Origin: Echinarachnius parma
Lineage: Eukaryota > Echinodermata > Echinoidea > Clypeasteroida > Echinarachniidae
Length of the DNA stretch: 64,000 nt
NCBI GenBank assembly: GCA_037951105.1
Contig: JBAMJV010004358.1
Location: forward strand, 1-64,000
Reading direction: 5' to 3'
In this document: in pieces, positions 1 through 11,046 of the stretch
How positions within the stretch are numbered: the stretch's first letter is position 1
How the letters are laid out: each line of letters starts with the position of its first letter
Notes under the pieces: generated by a model
Told to the model about the DNA's origin: nothing
Database searches by the model: none
Seen by the model: only the letters and a program-made list of their open reading frames with translations
Program-made: the position numbers and the translations under genes

Positions 1-47
1 CACCCTGTTGTTGTCTCACTGCTGTCTTTTTTTCCATGTGATGACAG

Positions 48-3000
48 GTCGTGAAGCTATCACCGCAGATAGATGCAGCCGAACTTAACATTATGGAGGA
101 TAATGATGGTCATGATGCTGTTGTCACAGTTACCGAACAATTGGATGAACTGAGGATAGAAGAGAGACTGAGTCAGAGGTTGCTCGAGATCGTGGACAGT
201 GCATCATCCCTGACGGCGAAAGAGGACCTGATCGTCACTTTGAGGTGAGCGATGATTGGGTAACACATCATCTTGTAGGTCAGAGCTATCTCGTTGTGAT
301 GTCAAATTTTCAGATAATGATTATTATTATTATATTTTTGGAAATATTGATCAAAGAGAGCTATATTGGGTGTCTACAAGGCTCCCCAAACTTGTTTATC
401 TCAGAAGTACAAAAAGTGACTTTATAGTGCAATTATCTTTCCTAGCCAGTCTTCACCCAATTTCGGTCTGTTTTATCTTATTATATACTAGTTAGTAAAA
501 TCAGAATTTAGAGGTGTAGGATTACAATTTGGGGTAAGAGTTATTAGGTTAGCGGTCACATTTTGGGGGTTGGTGAAAGGGAACTTTTTAGGCATGATGT
601 GCTAGACCAAATGAGACCAACTGATAATGAACCCAAAATACCACTTGTTCACAAAGATATTGATATTGTGCAGTTATTGTAAGCAGTTGCCTAGTTGATA
701 TGTGGCAAGGCACCATCAACGTGCAACTTCTAGCGCAGGTCTTGTTTATTCTTGTGAAAGTTATTCCAAAGCCAAATGCTGCCATTTTTGCATACTGTTT
801 TTTTTCCTCTTGGGTATCACTAATATAAATGGAATTTATGTTTTGGAGATCACAATCACAGGAGGCTGCCATGTTTTCCAACCATTTACATGCCATGTGA
901 ACTGAGCATGCAGTAACAATATCAGGTTACGTTACTGCTGTTGTAAAGTCTGTTGCTATATTAGTGGTTATGTGACCTTCTTTTGTTCGTGCATGCTCAG
1001 ATTACATGGCATGCAGACCCATGGGAAAAAATGGCAGCCTCTATTGGTCAGTCAAAACAGATGACAGTGGTCTCAAAAGACATTTTCTATCATAAGTGAT
1101 ACTCAAGAAGAAGTGACACAAATTATGCACAGTAACAGTAAGCAAAATTGACAACATGTAGCTTCCCTTTGAATTGCTGCGGTAGTGGTAAGAAATTCAA
1201 GAATTTCACACAATTACATTCTCTCTTTTTTTTCATGCAACCCACAGACATAGGTTACTGGTCCATCTAGCCAGGCAGACGGGTCACACCAAAGTCATGC
1301 TCGGAGATAACGGCTCCAGGCTAGCGGCCCAGGTCCTGACGGGTATGGCCGAGGGTCGGGGGGTCACGGTACCTCTTCAGGTGGGCTTCGCAGATGACAG
1401 GGAGGCAGACTGCGCTTTTGTAAGACCCCTCAGGTGAGCAAGCATTGCGACATTGTAAAATTGTATCCTGCTGGTCACCCCAAAACCTTGCTTGGCAATA
1501 ACAGCACCAGGCTAGCGGCACAGGACCTGACGGGTATGGCCGAGGGTCGGGGGGTCACGGTCCCTCTACACGTGGGCTTCGCAGATGACAGAGAGGCAGA
1601 CTGCGCCTTTGTAAGACCCCTCAGGTGAGCAAGCATTGCAACATTGTAAAATTGTACCCCATTAGTCACATCCAAACCTTGCTTGGCAATAACGGCACCA
1701 GACTAGCGACACAGGTCCTGACGGGTATGGCCGAGGGTCGGGGGGTCACGGTCCCTCTACAGGTGGGCTTCGCAGATGACAGAGAGGCGGACTGCGCCTT
1801 TGTAAGACCCCTCAGGTGAGCAAGCGTTACAAAATTGCACCGCATTGGTACTCTTTGTGAAGATCTAGTTAAACAAATTATCATGGGTGAGATTTACAAA
1901 TTGGTCCGAACCTGTGCCAACCTCTCTGAACATTCATAAGTAGGCTAGTTTGTGCACACTACCTAACACTGAGCCAGTGTGTATTTTGCACTATGTACAA
2001 GGTGTTTGCAAGATGGTACCGCGAGTCTGATTTACAAATCCAAATTGCATTTACATCTTGATGTAAAATCATTCGTTCTTTAATGCCTTCTATTTCCCTT
2101 GTTTCTCCTTGGCGTTTCAGAGAGTTTCCCAGTCGTGAGGTCTCTTTGTACAATCATCTGAGTGGAGTGGACTCCAACCAAGGCAGGACCGTATGCCAGC
2201 ATCAATACCCCGACTCCAGATTTTATCAATTTTTTCTTGTATGTCATTATTTCTCCCAAGAGCTGTTTTCGTTGATGTTTTGGGGATTTGCCACGTCAGG
2301 AGTTGAATCATCCAAGTTGTGTGGAGTCCGGTTTTGTCCCCCAAATCACAACTAACGGAGTACCATATGCCAGCATTAATATTTTAATGACATAAAATTT
2401 CCCTTGTTTTTCGTTTCAGAGAGTTTCCAAGTCGTGAGGTCTCTTTGTACAATCATCTGAGTGGAGTGGAATCCATTTGTCTCCCAACAATCACAACCAA
2501 GGCAGGACCGTATGCCAGCATCAATACCCTGACTGCAGATTTCATCAACGGTCTTCAGGTCAACTTCTCTTCCACAGTAAACACTGTGCTTCGGTAAGCT
2601 GTGGAAAGAAACAAATAGAATTGAAACACTTGATCTAATGTTTCATGCTGGGGAAAGATGATTCTATTATCAACTAATATGTGCTTGATATTAAATATGA
2701 TTTCATCTTTAGAAAGTGGAAAAACAAAACTGTAAAGATTTGTATTATAGGTTTTTTACCAAATTCTGTAGTTGGATCCTGACTTAAATTGATTTTGGGG
2801 GGTACAGTACAGACTCAAGTTGTAATGTAAAACATTGAAAAGCAATGTTTTATTGTCCAGCCCACCGAGGTGGAGGGAGACTAAGGGATCCACATTGGTC
2901 AAAGGTCAAATGAGGTCCAATGTTGCATGGATGCGCGCAAGTGGGCGAGACACTTTACGGCTATCGCCTTGTTGTAATCTAAGATTCGGAATGGATGGGT

Positions 3001-6000
3001 TTGACTAAAACACTGATTTATTAGCAGGCAGGCCTGTTTCTAAGCTCTGGGTCAGTGAAAATTCATGCTCCTGATCAAATTATTATCAAACTAATAATCA
3101 ATTATCAGATCTCTTTAATTAGTCTATTTAAAGGGAAACGCTGGAATTTTTCTCTGACTGTTTCTAATAAGTGCATAATTCGTGTCACTTCTGGTAATTT
3201 ATATCCGCTTCGGTATCTCTTATAATGGAAAAAATACATTTTTTTGAAACCACTATCAACTGATTTGACTGACCACTGGAGGCTGCCATGGTTTTCAACA
3301 GTACTGCATGAAATGTCATCTGAGCGCATTTGAGCATGCACTAACAAAAGCGGGTTATGTAACCGCTATTTTGAATCTGCTGCTATGTCAGGTATATACA
3401 CTTATCAGTAACATTAAGCAAAAATGCCAGCATTTGACACCATCAATTTATTCAAGGATGTTTTATAAAGATATCAAATCAAACTCAACAAAGACATACA
3501 ATATGTCAGCATTCATATCTGAACAACAGCTTGAAAAAATGTAATGTGATGTATAATATGTTGCTATAATAAAAAATATATATATTCATGACATCCCAAA
3601 GCAAAGAACACCTTAGAGATAATACAGTATACACCCATCAATACATCAATTTATAACATTAATAAGATCAAACAACTTATCTATGAATGGCTGCCAACCA
3701 TCCGTCGCCACGCTCCCCCCGCTGCGACCGCATCAAGTGACCGTAATGCAGATTGCCACGTGCTTCCCGCTACGTCCATATTTCCCCCGGTCGCCCCCGC
3801 TGCGACCGCGCCCGCACCGAGTGACCATGGTGGTTCTTGCCACGCGCTTCCCGCTAAGTCCGCATTTCCCCCGGCCGCTACGGGCGGTGATTGGCCAGCG
3901 GCACCGGCCAATGGCAGCGCGGTGTCCGCACCGAACGATACTGCACAGAAACCTCGCAGGCGGAAACACGCTCGCAGCGCAGCGCTCAGTCCACATTGCC
4001 AGATGAAGGCTAGCAGTTCGCAGCCGAAACGTCGCAATACACCAGTTTGCATACATCGTGAGGCAACCGATCTATTCGTTCTTTTTTTCAACTTATCTAT
4101 CCTTCTTAACCACTTATTATTCACAGAACGGGAGAGAAGCTGTGCACAGTGACCAAGTCAGGGGAGGAGGCAGACTGCATTATGTGCAAGGTTAGTCAAT
4201 AGTGCAATGACTATATCTAGATCTCAATAATCTATGCTGGAAATGATCTTTTGTACACTGTGGCCCAGTGGTGCCAAGTGGGGAGTTTTCACATTTGAGT
4301 GGCCCCCATAACCCGAAAGTGGTGGCCCAAGGCAGAGAGAAAAACATTTTAGTAAATTCTTTCATTTTTAGTTTACCATTTGGGCAGTAGAATTTGCATG
4401 GATGAAATTGTGGTGGTCAATAGCTAGAACAGTCCTGTGTATAGTGACCACCTAAGGTAAACAAAAATAGTTGCCACTGTAGACAGGTTTCAAAAATACT
4501 GTTTACGTTACATGGGAATTCTTTGAGTGCCCACTATAGGTAGGTTGGCTGCTATAGACAGGTGGCCACTAAGACAGGTTTGACTATATATACAGTATAT
4601 TGGCCCCGGACCAGTAAGCCTGTGCTTCTTTCAAGCTTTGCCAATAATTATCGTGATTATCTTTTCTCCAGGCTCCGCTGGATACGGCCGTCCCACAATG
4701 CTCTGCCCTGGAGTCTACCCAGCATTCCATGCAGCTGATGACTGCAAGTGCAGCTAAAGATCGGTCGAACCCCACCAGCGCGCAGTGTTCATCTCAGCAG
4801 CCTTGCAGAACCGAGGGCGAGGGGGTACCGGTAGGGGAGTCATCAACTGGGGAATGTTGCGGGGAGGGGGATGGCAGTTGTCGGTCTTCTACAAAGAAAG
4901 AAATGTGAGTACCCTCCTTTTTATGCCTCTGCAACGTAGTGGCCGGAGGCATTGGCCCGGATTCACAAAGGAGGTTTGTACAAACCATGGTTCAAACCGT
5001 GGTTTACATCTATGGAATGCCAATTGTAAACTGATGGAGAGAGAATGTGTACCATCAACATTGTTAACAAGTAAGGAATTTACATTCTCTCTCCATCAGT
5101 TTACAATTGGCATTCCATAGATGTAAACCATGGTTTAAACCATGGTTTGTACAAACCTCCTTTGTGAATACGGGCCATTATGTTTTTGGGTTGTCTGTCC
5201 GTCCGTCCGTCCGTCCGTCCGTCCGTCCGTCCGTCCGTACATACATACGTACATCCTGTTCTTGCTATCGCGATATTAAAAAAACCAATTGACGGGTTTC
5301 GACCAAACTTGTTACTTTCATGTATCTCGATAAGCCAATGAACTGATTAGATTTTGGGGTCATGAGATCAAAGGTCACAGGACTCATTATATATGCAAAA
5401 ATAGCTTGTTAACGTGATATCTCAAGAACCAATTGACGTAATGAGAGAATGAAGCTATTCGATTTTGGGGTCATGAGGTCAAGTTCAAAGGTCACATGGT
5501 TCATTAAATGTGAAAAATGGCTTTTAAGAATTTGTTGGCAGATCGCTGTCGAATCTTGGTACGTATGTATATTGAGGAGCCAATGAACTAATTAGATTTA
5601 AAGGGTCACTAGGTCAAATATCCAAGGTAACTGCTCATAAAAATTGTGCCTTGGCGGAGGCATCATTTTCGCCTGTGCGCAGTCGAAGATCCATCTAGTT
5701 TATATGAGAGTAAAATGTTACTATGACAGATGTAGGGTTTATGAGGTCAGAAGGGTATAGGGCTAATCATTTGACAATGATCTAATTCTATTTTGTCTTT
5801 TTATAGATTGAACATAGAACACCATGAATCTGTGTGGATATACTGTTGTAAGATCCATAATTTTAGGGTGCATATTTGTTGAGTCCACATGGCTATTTCT
5901 GGTTTATTTCTTTAAAAATTGTGTTCTTTTCCTCAGCTCTTTTGCCGAGGTTTCTCGATGGCTGTGCTATGGATGCCGAATTACACTGCGTGAAATGGTA

Positions 6001-8828
6001 TGTTAACTGTTGTAATTGATTAAACCATTCAGGTCCCGTAAATACTTGGGTGTGGGTCTATGGAGGATAAATACCATAACAAAATCAAACAGTGCTGAAT
6101 GGGTTAATGAATAATTTGTAGTAAATGACCTAATGTATCGTATTATCCATGATGGGTGTAAAAGTAAAAATAATAACAGGACTGGAGATTTGCTGAACTA
6201 CTCTCTTGTGACCACAATGAAATAATTGTTTCTGCTTTAAGGCTCATTGTTGAGTTGATGGCAAGTAAAACCTTGATGAAATGATGTTTTCTATCTTGCT
6301 CTTCAAGACCGAAAGCCAGGCTGGTAAGGGCCCAACACCAAGTCCAGCCTTTATAGAAAGAAACACAAAAATACTGTTGCCCGAATATAAGAAATGAAGA
6401 TATGAAAGTTATGCACTCGGTGTGGTCTCCCCATGAAGACCATTGCCATGACCCCCTATCTGTAATCATACTCTATGCCGCTTGTATTGGTGAGCAGATG
6501 GGTCAAATTTATAGCGTTCTATGGTGTGGCAAGATTGGTAGAGCGCACGCTTTCCGATCATGAGATCCCGAGTTCAAACCCTGCCCACCGTGTTTGTCCT
6601 TCAGCAAGACAATATCCACAATTGCTGCTCTCTACCCAGGTGTATAAATGGGGACCTGGTAGGAGGTGAAAGCCTTTATGTGAAGGATCGATCTTTGAAA
6701 AGGCCATGAGCCACTTGGAAGGAATGCGCCCCAGGGAGTGGAGATGGTGCACACAATGTGTGCTGGTTTGCATTGTATCCTATGACCAGGGTAATAATAT
6801 AATTGTAAAGCGCTTAGAGATGCTTATCAATCATATTAGGCGCTATATAAATCAAGTATATTATTATAAGTCAAATAAGATAATTTTGTTTGTATTGTGA
6901 GTTGTACTTTTTCCATCAGTAAAGTTTATGGTTTGATATAATTCTTTTGATATATATATTTTCTTTTTTTACAGAAAGATACTAGTTTTCTTCCTAACTA
7001 TGTGCTTGAGGAGACGGGGAGAAGGCAAAGAAGGTGAGCCTTGAGAGAAGACTAGTAATCAATTATCTGCCCATGGGGGGGGGGGGGGGGGGGGGGAGGG
7101 GGGGGGGGGTGGCTTGCGTGAAGAGTTGCCATAAATCTTACAGCTACGATTAAAACGCAAGTCAGAAAAAATCAACGTATACACATTTGAGCGAGTCAGA
7201 TTGCGCACTAAGGCACATTTTCTGACTTGTTAGTTGTATATAATCACAACTTTGTGTGATTGATCGCAATTCTGTATGCAACATCCCCCTGATTGAATAG
7301 ATAAAGAGACATTTAATAACTTCAAATGATAGATTTACTCAAATTAAAATAGTTATGATAATGAAATATTACCTTCAGCAGGTGAACAAAAAGGTAAATA
7401 CAGTGGAACCTCTCTATAACGAGCTCTGTGATAATGAGGTACCTGATATAGCAAGGTAATTTCACAGGTCCTGGTCCTTTGTGTTTTGTTGTTTTTAAGC
7501 CCTGATACTACAAGATTTCTGGTCAAGGTCTACTTGTATTTTGATGTTTTTTAAGAACTGATATTACAAGATTTCTGGTCCAGGTCTATTTGTATTTTGT
7601 TGTTTTTTATGCCCTGATACTACAAGATTTCTGGTCCAGGTCTATTTGTATTTTGTTGTTTTTTATGCCCTGATACTACAAGATTTCTGGTCCAGGTCTA
7701 TTTGTATTTTGTTGTTTTTATGCCCTGATACTACAAGATTTCTGGTCCAGGTCTATTTGTATTTTGTTGTTTTTATGCCCTGATACTACAAGATTTCTGG
7801 TCCAGGTCTATTTGTATTTTGTTGTTTTTTATGCCCTGATACTACAAGATTTCTGGTCCAGGTCTATTTGTATTTTTTTTTTTTTTATGCCCTGATACTA
7901 CAAGATTTCTGGTCCAGGTCTATTTGTATTTTGTTGTTTTTATGCCCTGATACTACAAGATTTCTGGTCCAGGTCTATTTGTATTTTTATTTTTTTAAAG
8001 AACTGATACAAGATTTCTGGTCCAGGTCTACTTGTATTATTATTTTTTTTTAAGAACTGATACTACAAGATTTCTGGTCAAGGTCTACTTGTATTTTGTT
8101 GTCTTTTAAGCCCTGATCCTACAAGATTTATGATATAACGATGTAAATTCTATGGACTAAACATGCTCGTTATAATGAGGTTTCACTGTACCGAGGAACA
8201 ATTTAAAACACTTTAATGTAAATTTGAAAATTTCTAACAACGTCTAATAATTTCTCATTGTGGCATTATTCATAATTGTATAGAATGTGTGTGTATATTT
8301 TTCTTTAAAGCCAAATGAGACTTTAAATTACAGAAATCCACTCTGTTGGCCTAACAAATTGATCAACATGGTTAAAATATTTTTTTGTTTTTGTTTGGGG
8401 CGTTTCCCATTACTGTCATTTAGCCTTAAAATGAAATTGCTATGACTTATAAAGAGGTGATCTGGACTAGTGGTAGGAGCTCTGCTCTTCGCACTAATCA
8501 GCCTGGGTTCAAAACCTACGCTGCGTCTCTCGGATGGTGACGAAAAAGGGCAATCATTGCCGTAAGTGTAACTAATTAAAATTGATTGAACTCGTCTGTA
8601 AGAACCAAATAATCAACTAAGATTGAATTGGTTATTTCCACCATGTTTTTCTTAGATGGTGACGATGAAGGGCGGTCCCAGACGTAACTAATACACATTT
8701 ATTGAACTTGTCTGTAAAAAACAAATAACCAACCCTCATCAAACATTTACATTCTCATTCATTGTTTTCCCAGGTCTGAGATGAAGGAGGAGATACAAGA
8801 TTTCCTCTTGGCCGATGAGGACAGATGA
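48..8828 (+). CDS. CTU2: CTU2, cytoplasmic tRNA 2-thiolation protein 2 (3' eight exons)
   Basis: C-terminal 342 residues of CTU2/NCS2, which with CTU1 and the URM1 sulfur relay thiolates the wobble uridine of cytosolic Lys, Glu and Gln tRNAs. Exons read from the sequence: 48-244, 1248-1433, 2420-2593, 4127-4190, 4672-4904, 5937-5997, 6975-7033, 8774-8828. All have GT donors and AG acceptors, and the phases join without a stop (1029 nt). Family hallmarks are the TKVMLGDNGSRLA stretch, GRGVTVPLQVGFAD, REVSLYNHL, the paired zinc-type cysteines CIMC and CYGC in the fourth and sixth exons, and the acidic tail EIQDFLLADEDR before TGA. The serine/glutamine-rich exon 4672-4904 is the variable linker. 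The first exons (ATP-pyrophosphatase-like N-terminus) are upstream of the window. Recognition is from family memory; no search was run. Confidence 0.9.
860..1042. repeat. Foldback element in CTU2 intron
   Basis: GAGGCTGCCAT at the left end is matched by ATGGCAGCCTC at the right end, with further inverted matches inward (ATGCCATGT and ACATGGCAT; GAGCATGCA and TGCATGCTC). A related, less complete stretch starting GGAGGCTGCCATGG lies at about 3280-3420 in another CTU2 intron. This looks like a small non-autonomous inverted-repeat element; class unknown. Confidence 0.6.
1434..1815 (+). repeat. Two degenerate tandem copies of CTU2 exon 1248-1433
   Basis: Directly after the genuine exon, two more copies follow with a period of 191 bp; each ends in the same CCCCTCAG|GTGAGCAAGC exon end and donor (at 1433, 1624 and 1815). 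The last two-thirds of each copy is almost identical to the exon (GMAEGRGVTVPL, VGFADDREADCAFVRPLR); the first ~50 bases are diverged and the acceptor AG of the true exon is not preserved. Each copy is open in its local frame, but 191 is not a multiple of three, so reading straight through is not possible. Most likely a local DNA duplication that is not spliced in. Confidence 0.8.
2121..2400 (+). repeat. Degenerate copies of CTU2 exon 2420-2593
   Basis: A copy at 2121-2240 begins after a good acceptor (GGCGTTTCAG) and encodes the same REFPSREVSLYNHLSGVDS start as the true exon. It has lost about 20 bases after that and has no donor. A second, more diverged piece at about 2318-2385 matches the middle of the exon (TCACAACTAACGGAG... 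ATGCCAGCATTAATA). Together they form a partial tandem array just before the functional exon. Confidence 0.75.
3672..4080. repeat. GC-rich repeat island in CTU2 intron
   Basis: A sharply bounded GC-rich block inside an AT-rich intron. It has an internal tandem duplication of about 78 bp (GCTGCGACCGC at 3721 and 3799, each followed by CCGCTA.GTCC and TTTCCCCCGG). It ends with GATGAAGGCTAGCAG and GCAGCCGAAACGTCG, which resembles the stem II plus GAAAC part of a hammerhead ribozyme as found in Penelope-like elements and retrozymes. Open frames run through both strands because of composition; I do not call a gene. Retroelement fragment is an inference. Confidence 0.45.
4430..4595. repeat. Tigger/mariner-like repeat of the 'ACAGGTTTGACTGTA' family, partial
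   Basis: Alternating TGACCACCT, GACAGGT and TGGCCACT words, ending ACAGGTTTGACTATA, match fuller copies at 41272-41442 and 42344-42521. Further copies are at about 18990-19066, 30375-30840 and 59478-59635. The fuller copies have inverted ends starting CAGTCAA and are flanked by TA. Confidence 0.6.
4921..5700 (-). repeat. Dispersed 'TATGCCTCCGC' repeat, copy A (interrupted)
   Basis: Minus-strand copy of a repeat seen four more times at 36660-40554 and about 44095-44895. Starts TTATGCCTCTGCAACG, includes a GTCC microsatellite at 5191-5237, GGGTCATGAG..AAAGGTCA blocks, and ends GGCGGAGGCATCATTTTCG plus AGTCGAAGATCCATCTAGTT. A 223-bp foldback element has inserted at 4954-5176. Lies in a CTU2 intron. 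Confidence 0.75.
4954..5176. mobile_element. 223-bp foldback MITE, copy 1
   Basis: Nearly perfect hairpin: GGCCCGGATTCACAAAGGAG at the left is complementary to CCTTTGTGAATACGGGCC at the right, and almost all of each arm pairs around a centre at about 5065. A second copy of the same length is at 30460-30682. The insertion interrupts the host repeat GGAGGCATTATG, leaving GGAGGCATT before and ATTATG after, so ATT looks like a 3-bp target duplication. No protein; non-autonomous. Confidence 0.85.
6022..6110. repeat. Short TTAA-ended repeat (about 90 bp)
   Basis: ATTAAACCATTCAGGTCCCG at the left and GCTGAATGGGTTAATG at the right form imperfect inverted ends. Similar sequences are at 25670-25763 (TTAACCCGTTCAGGAC to AAAGGGGTTAA) and about 27728 (TTAAACCCATTCAGGAC). 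Probably a tiny element with TTAA target preference; assignment tentative. Confidence 0.45.
6520..6868 (+). mobile_element. tRNA-derived SINE
   Basis: tRNA-like head with an A-box region GTGGCAAGATTGGTAGAGCG and B-box-like GAGTTCAAACCC. A conserved body follows (CAGCAAGACAATATCCACAA, CAGGTGTATAAATGGGGACC), with a tail GCGCTATATAAATCAAGTAT followed by ATTATTATA. This is the classic layout of tRNA SINEs in marine invertebrates. A partial relative is at about 43366-43445. Confidence 0.8.
7401..8188. mobile_element. TA-flanked Tigger/pogo-like element carrying a minisatellite
   Basis: Inverted ends of about 23 bp: CAGTGGAACCTCTCTATAAC at the left, and GTTATAATGAGGTTTCACTG at the right, whose reverse complement begins CAGTGAAACCTC. 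Each end is bordered by TA (7399-7400, 8189-8190). Almost the whole interior is a tandem array. The ends resemble those of TcMar-Tigger elements. No transposase inside. Confidence 0.7.
7486..8125. repeat. Minisatellite, about 57-60-bp unit, roughly 11 copies
   Basis: The unit GATACTACAAGATTTCTGGT + CCAGGTCTATTTGTATTTTG + TTGTTTTTTATGCCCT repeats with little variation in the middle and more variation at both edges (AAGAACTG in place of GCCCTG), the usual pattern of an array growing from its centre. Sits in the last CTU2 intron. Confidence 0.9.
8446..8735 (+). mobile_element. Degenerate tRNA-like SINE fragment
   Basis: Head TGGACTAGTGGTAGGAGC plus CTGGGTTCAAAACCTACG looks like decayed A and B boxes. 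The downstream body is partly duplicated: ATGGTGACGAAAAAGGGC at about 8534 and ATGGTGACGATGAAGGGC at about 8656, each followed by CGTAAGTGTAACTAAT or CGTAACTAAT and TTGAACTCGTCTGTAA or TTGAACTTGTCTGTAA. Confidence 0.55.
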
Positions 8829-9850
8829 TACAAACCAAAAAGGACCAGAATTGATGGGGTTCAAATGCAAATACTGATACCCAAAAAAATGACAACAATA
8901 AAAAAAATGTGTGATACTTTTAATCATGTCTTCAAAAATATACCTTGATATGTGAAAAGTAATATATCATTTTAAAAAGTTATAGGATGGTACCTTTATC
9001 TCAAAAATTACCAAAATGATGTTTATCGGGTTTTGCATAAAAACGCTTCAATTAGATATCATAGCATTACTTCATACCTAATCATGGTTTTTAAGTGTAC
9101 TTGAATATGTATGGCCTTGCTCAGGAATTATCGTGTTACAAGTTAGTAATTACCGAGAGAAATTGTAGCCAAATTTATTAGAATAGAGGCTTGAATCTTA
9201 GGAATTGGCATCTTACCAGTTTCAGTTTCACCTATTAAAAAAGTACACAATTAAAATAATTGTAATGACTTACATAGCATTTCTAGTGAGATCATTTCTT
9301 CAAAATGATTTTCCTTTTAATTTCATTGTTAGTGTCAATTCTTGTCCAGTTTACACCCAATGAAATGTTAATTATTTTAACTTGTATAACAGGCAATTGC
9401 ATAGCATTGTTTTATTGATGCGGGGGGAGAGGAAGGGGGGGGGGGCACACCACTTATGGGGGCAGGTCCCCCCCTCCATCTATTTCTTCATTCATTATGC
9501 TGTTTTGATTTCTATCGTTTTTATCAAATTACATTTGGGGAATATGTGCCCCTGGTAACTGTATAAACTACCCCCACTGATTTTAAATGCTCAAAAGTTA
9601 AAAACATTTCACAAATCACGCATCCAGTCGTGTTACCTTCAAATGAGATAATTTTCCTCTAATACTTGGAGCATGGCATGTATAACAAATTTGGCAGTTT
9701 ATACTAAATTTACAGCTGAGTGATATAATGTCCCATAATTATTCATTAAATAAATAAATGTACCCCAGGCTCATCATGTCTTTGAATTGTCACCTGAAAA
9801 ATAATGTAACAAAGTGTCAGTTTTGTCACACTTTAATAAAATAACATTAG
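8829..9850 (+). other. CTU2 3' untranslated region and flank
   Basis: After the CTU2 stop the sequence is AT-rich and non-coding. Candidate polyadenylation signals on the plus strand are AATAAA at about 8897 and in CTTTAATAAAATAA at about 9832. A short GC-rich stretch with a G run lies at 9421-9446. No further ORF supported. Confidence 0.4.
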
Positions 9851-10513
9851 TACAAAAAAAATTGATATTTGATTTTGTCATAGTTTTGTAACTTTCTTTA
9901 GCTTGATTGTGTGTATGCTTGTGTGGGCCTTTTAAATTTAATGTCAAATGCATGTTAATAACACTTAGACATTGTAAAAGATGTGGAATTTGATTATGGG
10001 TATTTAAATATTGCAGTAATTAGCAAAAACTTTCCTTTTTTTGTAAAGTTTCACTAAATTAATGTTTGTATATATATATGCATATTTGAGTGTCATATAT
10101 GGTTTAATTTCTTATATTAATACAATGTTTTTACTACTAGATATAGGTTTTAGATCTAGATTTTTATATACACGTTATGTTGTTTGATTGATTTATTCAG
10201 TTCACAATTCATTTTGGGGGCTTTTTCCAAGACTGTCATAAGACTTAAAAACATCTCATCAAAAGACAAAATAGTTGAACATTTCTAATATGTTTGAGTG
10301 ATAACTTGTGCATGCGTGTGTCTGTGTATATGTGTGTGTATGCGTCTGTGTATTTATACTTATGTGTGTGAGTGTGTGTGTGTATGTATGTATCTGTGTC
10401 TTTTTTTATAGTGTGTTTGTTGTCTTTGTATGTGTGTGTGTGAGAGTGTGCATGCATGTATGATTCTTTCTATTGAAAGTTACTCCAATAACCGGGTTCG
10501 CTCTAACCTTTAA

Positions 10514-10955
10514 AGGCATATATGCGTGGGTTATAAAGGGTAGTCAGCAAATTCCAACTCGACTCCACCGTAATCTCTCGAGGTAAACTCACGATATGTG
10601 TTGGATCGATCGAAGAGCGGTGCTTCGAAATATCTGAACACGGGCCTTCTTATGAAATTGCATGCAGCAAGAATTTCTCACGCTGTCACCTAAGACATCA
10701 AACAGCGGCGCTTTGAAGTATTTGCGGTTAAGCGTGTTACGTGATATTTTCGCTCGTAAACATCTCTGATGGATCTCCATTCGACTAGTACAAACATTCC
10801 GAACGCGACTATTTTTTATGCATTTTTTACTCGGGTATTCGGAAGTGGGGACAGTTTGCGATCGCTACTTATAACTGAGCCAATGGGGATTACGTACCGT
10901 GCGTAAAAGTGCGCAAGATGGATCCACGCGTCTAATAACCCACGCATATATGCCT
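10514..10955. mobile_element. 442-bp TTAA-flanked element (Kolobok-like) with long perfect terminal inverted repeats
   Basis: Left end AGGCATATATGCGTGGGTTA is the exact reverse complement of the right end TAACCCACGCATATATGCCT. Both are bordered by TTAA (10510-10513, 10956-10959). TTAA duplications with ends starting AGG fit Kolobok; piggyBac ends normally start CC. The interior is more GC-rich than its surroundings, has no transposase, and two AGCGG.GCTT words in it hint at internal repeats. Confidence 0.75.
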
Positions 10956-11012
10956 TTAAACAAATAAAAAATAAACAACATACATTTAAGGGTATGTGTG
11001 TGTGTGGTTTTA

Positions 11013-11046
<34 letters not shown>

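Noticed and set aside
3681-4152. Long frames on both strands (147 and 130 codons)
   Set aside because: GC-rich, stop-poor composition with an internal tandem duplication; neither frame resembles a known protein. The plus frame also overlaps the real CTU2 exon at 4127 out of its frame.
6520-6600. Possible tRNA gene
   Set aside because: Only the A- and B-box words fit; the stems fail and a SINE body and tail follow directly.
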